Origin: Microbacterium sp. Yaish 1
GTDB lineage: Bacteria; Actinomycetota; Actinomycetes; Actinomycetales; Microbacteriaceae
Assembly: GCF_002245215.1 (NCBI RefSeq)
Contig: NZ_NPMR01000001.1
Location: 1,609,593-1,673,592 of the forward strand
Direction: 5' to 3'
Length of the DNA: 64,000 nucleotides
Below, piece after piece: positions 25,358 through 32,961 of this stretch. The notes beneath the pieces are model-generated. The model ran no database searches, was not told where the DNA came from, and saw only the letters and a program-made list of their open reading frames with translations. Both the position numbers and the translations under genes were made by a program. Each line of letters begins with the position of its first letter. Positions within the stretch are counted from its first letter, which is position 1.

Positions 25358-25416
25358 AGTGGCGGTTCTTCGCAATCGCGGCATACTGAAGCTGCACCGG
25401 AGCGAGAGGGGGAGAG

Positions 25417-26505
25417 ATGAACCGCAAGCGCGTCACGTTGGCGCAGGTCGCCGCGGAGGCCGGGGTCGCGGCATCGACGGCATCCCTCGTGCTCGCCGGA
25501 CGCGGCAGCGAGCTGCGTCTGTCGCGGGCGCTCCAGGAGCGGGTGCGCGCGGCCGCCGAGCGGCTGGGATACCGTCCGAACGCCGTCTCGGTCGGGCTCC
25601 GCACGGGCAGCACCCGCACGCTCGCCTTCATCTCCGACTCGGTTGCCTCATCGCGCCTGGCCGGCGAGATGATCAAGGGCGCCATCGACGCCGCCCGTGC
25701 CCGCGGGTTCCTCGTCTTCGTCGGCGAGACCGGCGGCGACGTCCAGCTCGAACGCCAGCTGCTCAACGCCATGTTCGACCGGCAGGTCGACGGCCTCGTT
25801 CTGGCGTCGATGATCACGCACCGCCGGGCACTGCCGCCCGAGGCGACGCGCAGTCCCGCCGTCCTGCTCAACCTCGAGGTCGACGGCGCGACGGATGTTC
25901 CGCGGGTGCTCCCCGACGAGTACGCCGCCGGTCGCGAGGCGGTCGGTCACCTGCTCGAGCGCGGCCACCGCGACATCCACCTCATCGGCGCCGGCCCCAC
26001 CGAGGACGACGTGCCGCCGTTCTCGCTCGGCGCGCAACAGCGACTGCACGGCATCCTCGACGCGCTGCGGGATGCCGGGCTCGAGCCGGCATCCGGAAGC
26101 CCCGTCATCCAGTGGCTGCCGCCCGAGGGATTCCGGCTGACCTCGCAGCTGCTCGACGGAGGAGTCGTGCCGCAGGCCCTGATCTGCTTCAACGACCGCC
26201 TGGCGATGGGTGCGTACCAGGCGCTCGGCGAGCGGGGCCTCGCGGTGCCCGACGACGTGTCGGTCGTCTCGTTCGACGACGTCTCGTTCGCCCAGTGGCT
26301 GCGGCCGGGGCTCACGACCTTCGCGCTGCCCCACCGGGCGATGGGCAAGCGAGCCGTCGAGCTGCTCATCGACCGCGTCGAGGCGGCGAAGGATGACACC
26401 GGTGCGGGCGATGAGGCGGTCGCACCGTCGCTGCTGCCCATGCCGCTGCGCGTCCGGGCGTCCGTGCGAGAGGTCGACGCGGCGACCGCCGTTCCACGGG
26501 CGTAG
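25417..26505 (+). CDS. LacI-family transcriptional regulator of the sugar operon
   Basis: A 362-residue regulator. The N-terminal helix-turn-helix V-T-L-A-Q-V-A-A-E-A-G-V-A is followed by the hinge region and a periplasmic-binding-protein-like effector domain with the signature V-S-V-V-S-F-D-D. A strong ribosome site GAGGGGGAGAG precedes ATG 25417. Its position, divergent from the sugar ABC/sucrose phosphorylase operon, makes it the likely local repressor. Confidence 0.93.
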   Translation: MNRKRVTLAQVAAEAGVAASTASLVLAGRGSELRLSRALQERVRAAAERLGYRPNAVSVGLRTGSTRTLAFISDSVASSRLAGEMIKGAIDAARARGFLVFVGETGGDVQLERQLLNAMFDRQVDGLVLASMITHRRALPPEATRSPAVLLNLEVDGATDVPRVLPDEYAAGREAVGHLLERGHRDIHLIGAGPTEDDVPPFSLGAQQRLHGILDALRDAGLEPASGSPVIQWLPPEGFRLTSQLLDGGVVPQALICFNDRLAMGAYQALGERGLAVPDDVSVVSFDDVSFAQWLRPGLTTFALPHRAMGKRAVELLIDRVEAAKDDTGAGDEAVAPSLLPMPLRVRASVREVDAATAVPRA

Positions 26506-26519
26506 GGCAGACTCGAGGG

Positions 26520-29105
26520 ATGACCTCCGCGCCGCTGCTCGACCTCATCGGCCCGGATCCCTCCGACGACGCGATCTACGACGCCTTCACCACCTGGGCG
26601 GAGGGGCGCGGGCTCACGCTCTACCCGGCGCAGGACGAGGCGGTCATCGAGCTCGTGTCGGGGGCGAACGTGGTGCTGGCCACCCCCACCGGCACGGGCA
26701 AATCGCTCGTCGCGGTCGCCGCGCACGCGGCATCCGTCTCCCGCGGCGGGCGCACGTACTACACGGCTCCGATCAAGGCGCTCGTGAGCGAGAAGTTCTT
26801 CGCACTCGTCGAGATCTTCGGGGCCGAGAGAGTCGGCATGGTGACGGGCGATTCGTCGGTCAACCCCGAGGCGCCGATCATCTGCTGCACGGCCGAGATC
26901 CTCGCCAACCTGGCGCTGCGCGAGGGAGCCGGCGCCGACGTCGACCAGGTCGTCATGGACGAGTTCCACTTCTACGGCGACCCCGATCGCGGCTGGGCCT
27001 GGCAGGTGCCGCTGCTGACCCTGCCGCGCGCGCAGTTCCTGCTGATGTCGGCCACGCTCGGCGACGTCACCGACCTCGCCGACGACCTCTCGCGTCGTAC
27101 GGGGCGGCGGACGGCCCTGGTCACCGGCGTCGAGCGGCCGGTGCCGCTGCACTTCTCGTACGAGCGGCGCCCCGTGCACGACGTGCTCGAGCGGCTGCTC
27201 GAGGAGCGCGAGACCCCGGTCTACATCGTGCACTTCTCGCAGGCCGCCGCGCTCGAGCGTGCGCAGGCGCTGTCGAGCGTGAAGATCACGACGCGCGAGC
27301 AGCGGGATGCCATCGCCGAGGCGATCGGCGGATTCCGCTTCACGACCGGCTTCGGCAAGACCCTGTCGCGCCTCGTGCGGGCGGGCATCGGCGTGCACCA
27401 CGCCGGGATGCTGCCGCGCTACCGGCGCCTCGTCGAGACGCTCGCCCAGCGCGGGCTGCTGAAGGTCATCTGCGGCACCGACACGCTCGGGGTGGGCATC
27501 AACGTCCCGATCCGCACCGTCGTCATCACCGCGCTGTCGAAGTACGACGGCACCCGGATGCGGCAGCTCACCGCCCGCGAGTTCCACCAGGTCGCGGGCC
27601 GTGCGGGACGCGCCGGGTTCGACCCGCACGGCAACGTCGTGGTGATGGCGCCGGAGTGGGAGATCGAGAACGCCGTCGCCCTCGCGAAGGCCGGCGACGA
27701 CCCCGCCAAGCGCAAGAAGATCGTGCGCAAGAAAGCGCCGACGGGCGTCGTCAACTGGGGCGAGGGCTCGTTCGAGCGGCTCGTCGAGGCGCAGCCCGAG
27801 CCGCTCACGCCGCAGTTGCAGCTGACGGCGGCGATGCTGCTCAACGTCATCGGGCGCGGGGGCGACGTGTTCGGCAACGTCCGCTCGCTCGTCTTCGACA
27901 ACCACGAGCCCCGCGCCCGGCAGTACGCCCTGGCCCGCCGGGCCCTGGCGATCTTCCGGACCCTGGTCGCCGCCGGCATCGTCGAGGTCGTGCGCCCCGC
28001 TTCTTCTGCTTCTGCTTCTGCCGTCGACTCGCCACGGAATGCGGATGCGGGGGGTGCGGCATCCGCAGTCTCTGGCGAGTCGACGATCAGGCTCACGGTC
28101 GACCTGCAGCCGAACTTCGCGCTCAATCAGCCGCTGTCGCCCTTCGCGCTCGCGGCGATCGAGCTGCTGTCGCCCGACGACGCCGAGACCGGCACCGGCC
28201 ACTACGCGCTCGACGTCGTGAGTGTGATCGAGGCGACGCTCGACGACCCGCGCGCGATCCTGTCCCAGCAGGAGTACAAGGCCCGCGGCGAGGCGGTCGG
28301 CGCGATGAAGCGCGACGGCATCGAGTACGACGAGCGGATGGCGCTGCTCGAGGAGATCACCTGGCCCAAGCCCCTCGCCGACCTGCTCGCCCAGGCGTTC
28401 GAGACCTTCGCGTCGAGCCAGCCGTGGGTGCGCGACTTCGAACTGTCGCCGAAGTCGGTCGTGCGCGACATGTTCGAGCGGGCGATGTCGTTCGGCGAGT
28501 TCGTGTCGTTCTACCAACTCGGACGCAGCGAGGGCCTCGTGCTGCGCTACCTCAGCGACGCGTACCGGGCGATCCGCCAGACGGTGCCCGCAGAGGCCCG
28601 CACCGACGACCTCATGGACCTCATCGAGTGGCTCGGCGAGCTCGTGCGGCAGGTCGACTCGAGCCTCGTCGACGAGTGGGAGTCGCTCGCGCACCCGACC
28701 GACGACCCCGACGCTCCCGTCGTGCCGCCCGCGCCGCCGTCGGTGCTGACGAACCGTCGCGCATTCACGGTGCTGGTGCGCAACGAGATGTTCCGCCGCG
28801 TTCAGCTCGCTGCCCTGCAAGACGACGAGGCGCTCGAAGCCCTCGACCCCGAGGTCGACTGGCCGGAGGTCCTCGACCGCTACTACGACGACCACGACGA
28901 GATCCTCACCGGTGGGGCGGCACGCTCGCCGGGGCTCTGCGTCATCGACGAGTCCGTGGCCCGCGACGGCATCTGGCGCGTCGAGCAGATCATCGACGAC
29001 CCCGCCGGCGACCACGACTGGCGCATCCGGGCCGAGGTCGACCTCGAGCAGTCCGTCGAGGCCGGGACCGCCGTGGTGCGCGTGACCGAGGTCATCCGCC
29101 TCTGA
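26520..29105 (+). CDS. DEAD/DEAH-box helicase, Ski2-like, DUF3516 family
   Basis: An 861-residue superfamily 2 helicase of the actinobacterial DUF3516 group, probably acting on RNA. Motif I is P-T-G-T-G-K-S, motif II V-M-D-E-F-H (DEFH rather than DEAH), motif III M-S-A-T-L, and motif VI Q-V-A-G-R-A-G-R-A-G. The C-terminal half is the DUF3516 region. Residues 502-523 are encoded by palindromic element A3, preceded by a Ser-Ala microsatellite (SASASA), so this loop is an in-frame insertion between the helicase core and the C-terminal domain. It starts 14 bp after the LacI gene. Confidence 0.93.
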   Translation: MTSAPLLDLIGPDPSDDAIYDAFTTWAEGRGLTLYPAQDEAVIELVSGANVVLATPTGTGKSLVAVAAHAASVSRGGRTYYTAPIKALVSEKFFALVEIFGAERVGMVTGDSSVNPEAPIICCTAEILANLALREGAGADVDQVVMDEFHFYGDPDRGWAWQVPLLTLPRAQFLLMSATLGDVTDLADDLSRRTGRRTALVTGVERPVPLHFSYERRPVHDVLERLLEERETPVYIVHFSQAAALERAQALSSVKITTREQRDAIAEAIGGFRFTTGFGKTLSRLVRAGIGVHHAGMLPRYRRLVETLAQRGLLKVICGTDTLGVGINVPIRTVVITALSKYDGTRMRQLTAREFHQVAGRAGRAGFDPHGNVVVMAPEWEIENAVALAKAGDDPAKRKKIVRKKAPTGVVNWGEGSFERLVEAQPEPLTPQLQLTAAMLLNVIGRGGDVFGNVRSLVFDNHEPRARQYALARRALAIFRTLVAAGIVEVVRPASSASASAVDSPRNADAGGAASAVSGESTIRLTVDLQPNFALNQPLSPFALAAIELLSPDDAETGTGHYALDVVSVIEATLDDPRAILSQQEYKARGEAVGAMKRDGIEYDERMALLEEITWPKPLADLLAQAFETFASSQPWVRDFELSPKSVVRDMFERAMSFGEFVSFYQLGRSEGLVLRYLSDAYRAIRQTVPAEARTDDLMDLIEWLGELVRQVDSSLVDEWESLAHPTDDPDAPVVPPAPPSVLTNRRAFTVLVRNEMFRRVQLAALQDDEALEALDPEVDWPEVLDRYYDDHDEILTGGAARSPGLCVIDESVARDGIWRVEQIIDDPAGDHDWRIRAEVDLEQSVEAGTAVVRVTEVIRL
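28023..28084. repeat. Palindromic element A, copy 3 (62 bp), inside the helicase gene
   Basis: Same outer arms GTCGACTCGCC / GGCGAGTCGAC and inner arms GCGGATGC / GCATCCGC as the two intergenic copies, exactly 62 bp. It is translated in the helicase frame as a segment beginning V-D-S-P and ending G-E-S-T. The intergenic copies would encode the same pattern (V-D-S-P, A-D-A, A-S-A, G-E-S-T) in one frame. Confidence 0.88.
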
Positions 29106-29190
29106 CCTCGGGGTCGTCGGTCGCGCCGTAGACAGGCTGTGCGGTACTTCCGGGCGGCCGCCGTGTTGGCGGGCCGCGGTGCCGAGGCCG

Positions 29191-29308
29191 GCCGGCTGTA
29201 TTGGGGCCGGGCCGGGCGGCTGTGGTGGGGCCGGGCCGGGCGGCTGTATTGGGGGCGGGCCGCGCGGCTGTGTTGGGGGCGGGCCGCGCGGCTGTGTTGG
29301 GACGGCCG
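29191..29308. repeat. 24-bp tandem repeat, about 5 units
   Basis: Units of the form GCGGCTGTGTTGGGGGCGGG plus CCGC recur at exact 24-bp spacing, the GGC-TGT core falling at 29218, 29242, 29266 and 29290 after the first unit; the last unit is degraded. Confidence 0.85.
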
Positions 29309-29310
29309 TT

Positions 29311-29911
29311 GTGCCGTCGACAGGCTGAGCGTGGATCTCAGTCGAGTTCGGGGTCGATTGAGGCCCCTGAGCCTGTTCGCGGCACGTGGCACGCGGTCGA
29401 ACGGGGCCAGGCGAGTGCGATGCGCGGCTCTCGCTGTTTGCGACGGTTGACCAGGGCCCGACGGCAGCAGCCCGGCTCTGACCGCTGTGCCCGTGCCGGT
29501 GCTGTGCCTTGCCGTGCCGTCGACAGGCTGAGCGTGGATCTGAGTCGGGTTTGGGCTCGGGTGAGGCCCCTGAGCCTGTTCGCGGCACGTGGCACGCGGC
29601 ACGCGGCCGAGACCGGCTCTTCCGGTTTCCGTCGGTGCTCGGGCTCTCCTCCGGGATTCCAGACTCCGGGCTGTGCGGCGAAACCGCGCCTCGCGTCGGT
29701 GCCGTCGACAGGCTGAATCTGACCTCGGCGCCGGCAGGGGGCCGGATACGGCGGCTGAGCCTGTTTGCGGCACAGAAGTCCGGCGGGCGGTGCTCGGGCG
29801 GTGGCCGGCCGGCTTGGGCAGAGCCGCGCTCCGGCCGTGCCGTCGACAGGCTGTACGTGAGTTCGGGGTGCCGCGGCCGCCGATACGAGCGGCTCAGCCT
29901 GTCGACGGGAC
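29311..29911. repeat. Cluster of four 75-bp palindromic elements (family F)
   Basis: Copies at 29311-29385, 29514-29588, 29699-29773 and 29837-29911 are each exactly 75 bp. The left arm is GTGCCGTCGACAGGCTGA or close, the right arm TGAGCCTGTTCGCGGCAC or close, complementary with two mismatches. Interiors of copies 1 and 2 are nearly identical; copies 3 and 4 have diverged. The core GACAGGCTGAGC resembles a dispersed extragenic repeat common in actinobacterial genomes. Confidence 0.87.
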
Positions 29912-30050
29912 GGGACGGGACGGGACGGGGTGGGGCGGGACGGGCGAGGACGAAACGGGACGGGCGAGGTGGGGGCGGCGACGGCGGGGCGCCGGCCACA
30001 GCACGCGCGCTCGATCATCGGATGTCGCGGGCCCGGGGCATGATGAGGGC

Positions 30051-30587
30051 GTGGCCACACATCTCGGGTTCCTGCGGGCGATCAACCTCGGCGCGACGCG
30101 CGTCTTCCCGAAGGACGACATCCGCCGGGTGACCGAGGCCGCCGGCTTCGAGAACGTCGTCACGCACATCAACACCGGCAACATCCGCTTCGACACGCGC
30201 ATGCGATCCCGCGCGAAGCTCGAGCAGACCCTCGAGCGGGCCTACGCGGCCGATCGTGGCTTCGACGTTCCGACGATCACGTTCCGCGCCGACGAGTTCG
30301 CCGCACTCGCCGCCGAGGCGCTCGCCGTGAGCGCGGCGAACCCGGGCCTGGCCCGCCATTACGTGTACCTGCTCAAGGACGAGCTCGACGCCGACACCGC
30401 CGACCGGGTCGAGTCCCTCGCGACTGCCGCCGGTCGCATGCTCGTGCGCGGCCGCGCCGTCCACGCGCTGCTCGAGCCCGGATACCAGGACGGCACCGTC
30501 GATCCCCTGGGCGCGGCGAAGCTCCTCGGCGTCGCGACCAACCGCAATCTCAACGTCGTCGTGACGCTCGCCGAACGATGGTGCTGA
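30051..30587 (+). CDS. DUF1697 domain protein
   Basis: A 178-residue protein of the DUF1697 family. Typical blocks are H-L-G-F-L-R-A-I-N-L-G near the start, V-V-T-H-I-N-T-G-N-I-R-F and the C-terminal A-T-N-R-N-L-N-V-V. The common start motif usually continues G-G-K or similar; here it is G-A-T. Function unknown. The GTG at 30051 follows ATGAGGGC and gives the family's N-terminus exactly. Confidence 0.88.
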   Translation: MATHLGFLRAINLGATRVFPKDDIRRVTEAAGFENVVTHINTGNIRFDTRMRSRAKLEQTLERAYAADRGFDVPTITFRADEFAALAAEALAVSAANPGLARHYVYLLKDELDADTADRVESLATAAGRMLVRGRAVHALLEPGYQDGTVDPLGAAKLLGVATNRNLNVVVTLAERWC

Positions 30588-30660
30588 CGACAGTCGCGGC
30601 GACTCCGCACCTGTGAACGCACGGAGCGGGATGTCGGATGCCGCGGCTATCGTGAATCGA

Positions 30661-32766
30661 GTGAGTCGAGAGCAGCAGTCCTGGGATGCCGATCCCTACG
30701 CCGACCTCGACTGGAACCCCGACGAGTTCGCCCCGCCCGAGGATTTCGACGCGCCGCCGCCCCCCGAGTTCGACGGCTACGGCGCTGCCGTCGCCCGCGC
30801 CACCCGCGACCGCGCCGACGCCGCGGCGTCGAGCGATTCCCCGCCCTCGGCCCGCGGCACCGCGAACCCGGCCCGCGCGGCGGCGCCGTCGCGCTCCGCG
30901 CCGACGGCGGCCCCGGCCGCCGTCCTCTCCCTCGCGCGCCGCGACTTCACCGGCGCCGACCCCCGCACCGTACTCAAGGAGGTCTTCGGCTACGACGACT
31001 TCCGCGGCGACCAGGGCGACATCGTCTCGCATGTCATCGGCGGCGGGGATGCCGTCGTGCTCATGCCCACCGGCGGCGGCAAGTCGATCACCTACCAGGT
31101 GCCCGCGCTCGTGCGCCCGGGAACGGGACTCGTCGTCAGCCCGCTCATCGCGCTCATGCACGATCAGGTCGACGCCCTGATCGCCAACGGCGTGCGGGCG
31201 GCCTATCTGAACTCCACGCAGTCTCCGGGCGAGCGCGCGGGCGTCGAGCAGGCCTACCTCGCCGGTGAGCTCGACCTGCTCTACGTCGCTCCCGAGCGCC
31301 TGAGTGTGCCGCAGACGACGCAGCTGCTCCAGCGCGGCGCTCTGAGCGTCATCGCGATCGACGAGGCGCACTGCGTCTCGCAGTGGGGGCACGACTTCCG
31401 TCCCGACTACCTCGCCCTCGGCGACCTCGACGAGCGGTTCCCCGGGGTGCCGCGGATGGCTCTCACCGCCACCGCGACCCGCGCGACGCACCAGGAGCTC
31501 ACCGAGCGGCTGCGCCTGCCGCAGGCGCGTCACTTCGTCGCGAGCTTCGACCGACCCAACATCCAGTACCGCATCGAGCCGAAGGTCGACCCGCGGAGGC
31601 AGCTCGTCACGTTCATCCGCTCGATGCCCGAGGGGTCGGCTGGCATCGTGTACGCGCTCAGCCGCAAGTCGGTCGAGCAGACCGCCGACTACCTGGCCGC
31701 GCAGGGTCTCGACGCGCTGCCGTATCACGCGGGGCTGCCGGCTGAGATGCGGGCGAAGCACCAGTCGCGGTTCCTCCGCGAAGACGGTGTCGTCATGGTC
31801 GCGACGATCGCGTTCGGGATGGGCATCGACAAACCCGACGTGCGATTCGTGGCGCACATCGATCTGCCGAAGTCCGTCGAGGGGTACTACCAGGAGACCG
31901 GGCGCGCCGGACGCGACGGCGAAGCGTCGATCGCCTGGATGGCCTACGGCCTGGGGGATGTCGTGCAGCAGCGGCGCCTCATCGATCAGAGCCCCGGCGA
32001 CCGCACGTTCAAGATGCGCATGGGGCAGCACCTCGACGCGATGCTCGCCCTGTGCGAGACGGTCGCGTGCCGTCGCCAGAACCTGCTCGGTTATTTCGGC
32101 CAGGACTCCGAGCCGTGCGGCAACTGCGACACCTGCCTCACCCCACCCGACACCTGGGACGGTCTGATCCCGGCGCAGAAGCTGCTCTCGACGATCGTGC
32201 GGCTGCAGCGCGAGCGCAACCAGTCGTTCGGCGCCGGCCACCTCGTCGACATCCTGCGCGGCGCGTCGACCGAGCGCATCCGCCAGCAGCGTCATGACGA
32301 GCTGGCGACCTACGGCCTCGGGTCCGACCTGTCCGACCAGGACTGGCGCAGCGTCATCCGGCAGCTGCTCGCCCGCGGCATCCTCGTCGCCCGCGGTGAG
32401 TACGGCGTACTCGCGGTCGGCGACGCCGGCGCGCCGGTGCTCAAGGGCGAGGTCGGCGTTCCCCTGCGGCGCGATGTGCTCGGACGGGGGCAGAACAGCG
32501 GCGGATCTCGCGTCCGCAAGGCGGCCGCGGCCGAGCAGGTCGCCGAGGGCGACCGCGACCTCTTCGAGGCCCTGCGCGCGTGGCGGGCCGAGCAGGCTCG
32601 CGAGCAGGGCGTGCCGGCATACATCGTCTTCGGCGACGCGACGTTGCGCGCTCTCGCCGATCGCCGCCCCCGCACGTCGGCCGACCTCGAGGGGATCACC
32701 GGCATCGGGGCGAAGAAGCGCGAGGCCTACGGCGACGCGGTGCTCGCGGTCGTGGCATCCCACTGA
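30661..32766 (+). CDS. recQ: RecQ family ATP-dependent DNA helicase
   Basis: A 701-residue RecQ helicase for DNA repair and recombination. An acidic, low-complexity N-terminal extension (about 100 residues) precedes the core. Motif I is M-P-T-G-G-G-K-S, motif II D-E-A-H followed by the aromatic loop C-V-S-Q-W-G-H-D-F-R, motif III T-A-T-A-T, motif VI Q-E-T-G-R-A-G-R-D-G. The zinc site C-x(16)-C-x2-C-x2-C-type cluster is present, and an HRDC domain closes the protein. GTG 30661 is preferred; in-frame starts at 30613 and 30631 are possible. Its stop lies in the first unit of an 18-bp tandem repeat. Confidence 0.93.
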   Translation: MSREQQSWDADPYADLDWNPDEFAPPEDFDAPPPPEFDGYGAAVARATRDRADAAASSDSPPSARGTANPARAAAPSRSAPTAAPAAVLSLARRDFTGADPRTVLKEVFGYDDFRGDQGDIVSHVIGGGDAVVLMPTGGGKSITYQVPALVRPGTGLVVSPLIALMHDQVDALIANGVRAAYLNSTQSPGERAGVEQAYLAGELDLLYVAPERLSVPQTTQLLQRGALSVIAIDEAHCVSQWGHDFRPDYLALGDLDERFPGVPRMALTATATRATHQELTERLRLPQARHFVASFDRPNIQYRIEPKVDPRRQLVTFIRSMPEGSAGIVYALSRKSVEQTADYLAAQGLDALPYHAGLPAEMRAKHQSRFLREDGVVMVATIAFGMGIDKPDVRFVAHIDLPKSVEGYYQETGRAGRDGEASIAWMAYGLGDVVQQRRLIDQSPGDRTFKMRMGQHLDAMLALCETVACRRQNLLGYFGQDSEPCGNCDTCLTPPDTWDGLIPAQKLLSTIVRLQRERNQSFGAGHLVDILRGASTERIRQQRHDELATYGLGSDLSDQDWRSVIRQLLARGILVARGEYGVLAVGDAGAPVLKGEVGVPLRRDVLGRGQNSGGSRVRKAAAAEQVAEGDRDLFEALRAWRAEQAREQGVPAYIVFGDATLRALADRRPRTSADLEGITGIGAKKREAYGDAVLAVVASH

Positions 32767-32812
32767 CGGGCCGCCTCCCAGTGACGGGCCGCCTCCCACC
32801 GACGCGCCGCCT
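32759..32812. repeat. 18-bp tandem repeat, three units, at the recQ stop
   Basis: Units CCCACTGACGGGCCGCCT, CCCAGTGACGGGCCGCCT and CCCACCGACGCGCCGCCT follow each other directly, with a decayed fourth. The first unit contains the recQ stop codon. The remainder of the spacer to 32961 shows no gene. Confidence 0.8.
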
Positions 32813-32961
32813 GCTGACGCGCCGGATGTCGCGGTCGCACAATCTGGGTCGCCGACGTACCGGCATCCCGTTGTGCTGATCGACCAACCCGCTTGGTGAG
32901 GTGTTGTGGAAGTCCTACCGTGATTATCGACTCCGATCCTTCCGACGTCGAAAGGCACGCG

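Larger units (their letters stand above)
29106..30050. other. 945-bp gene-free spacer filled with repeats
   Basis: No credible gene is seen. It holds a 24-bp tandem repeat (29191-29308), four 75-bp palindromes between 29311 and 29911, a degenerate single arm at about 29123-29142, and a run of GGGAC-type simple repeats at 29905-29965. Open frames here are by-products of the high GC and the 24-bp (8-codon) period. Confidence 0.8.

Noticed and set aside
29139..29450. Open frame with an 8-residue repeat (R-L-x-W-G-R-A) over the 24-bp tandem repeat
   Set aside because: It follows from the 24-bp period being a multiple of three; there is no ribosome site, the composition is extreme and the opposite strand is equally open.
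25947..29999. Very long antisense frame (over 1300 codons) opposite the helicase and LacI genes
   Set aside because: Antisense frames are routinely open in 70% GC coding DNA; it has no family features, and the sense genes are clear.
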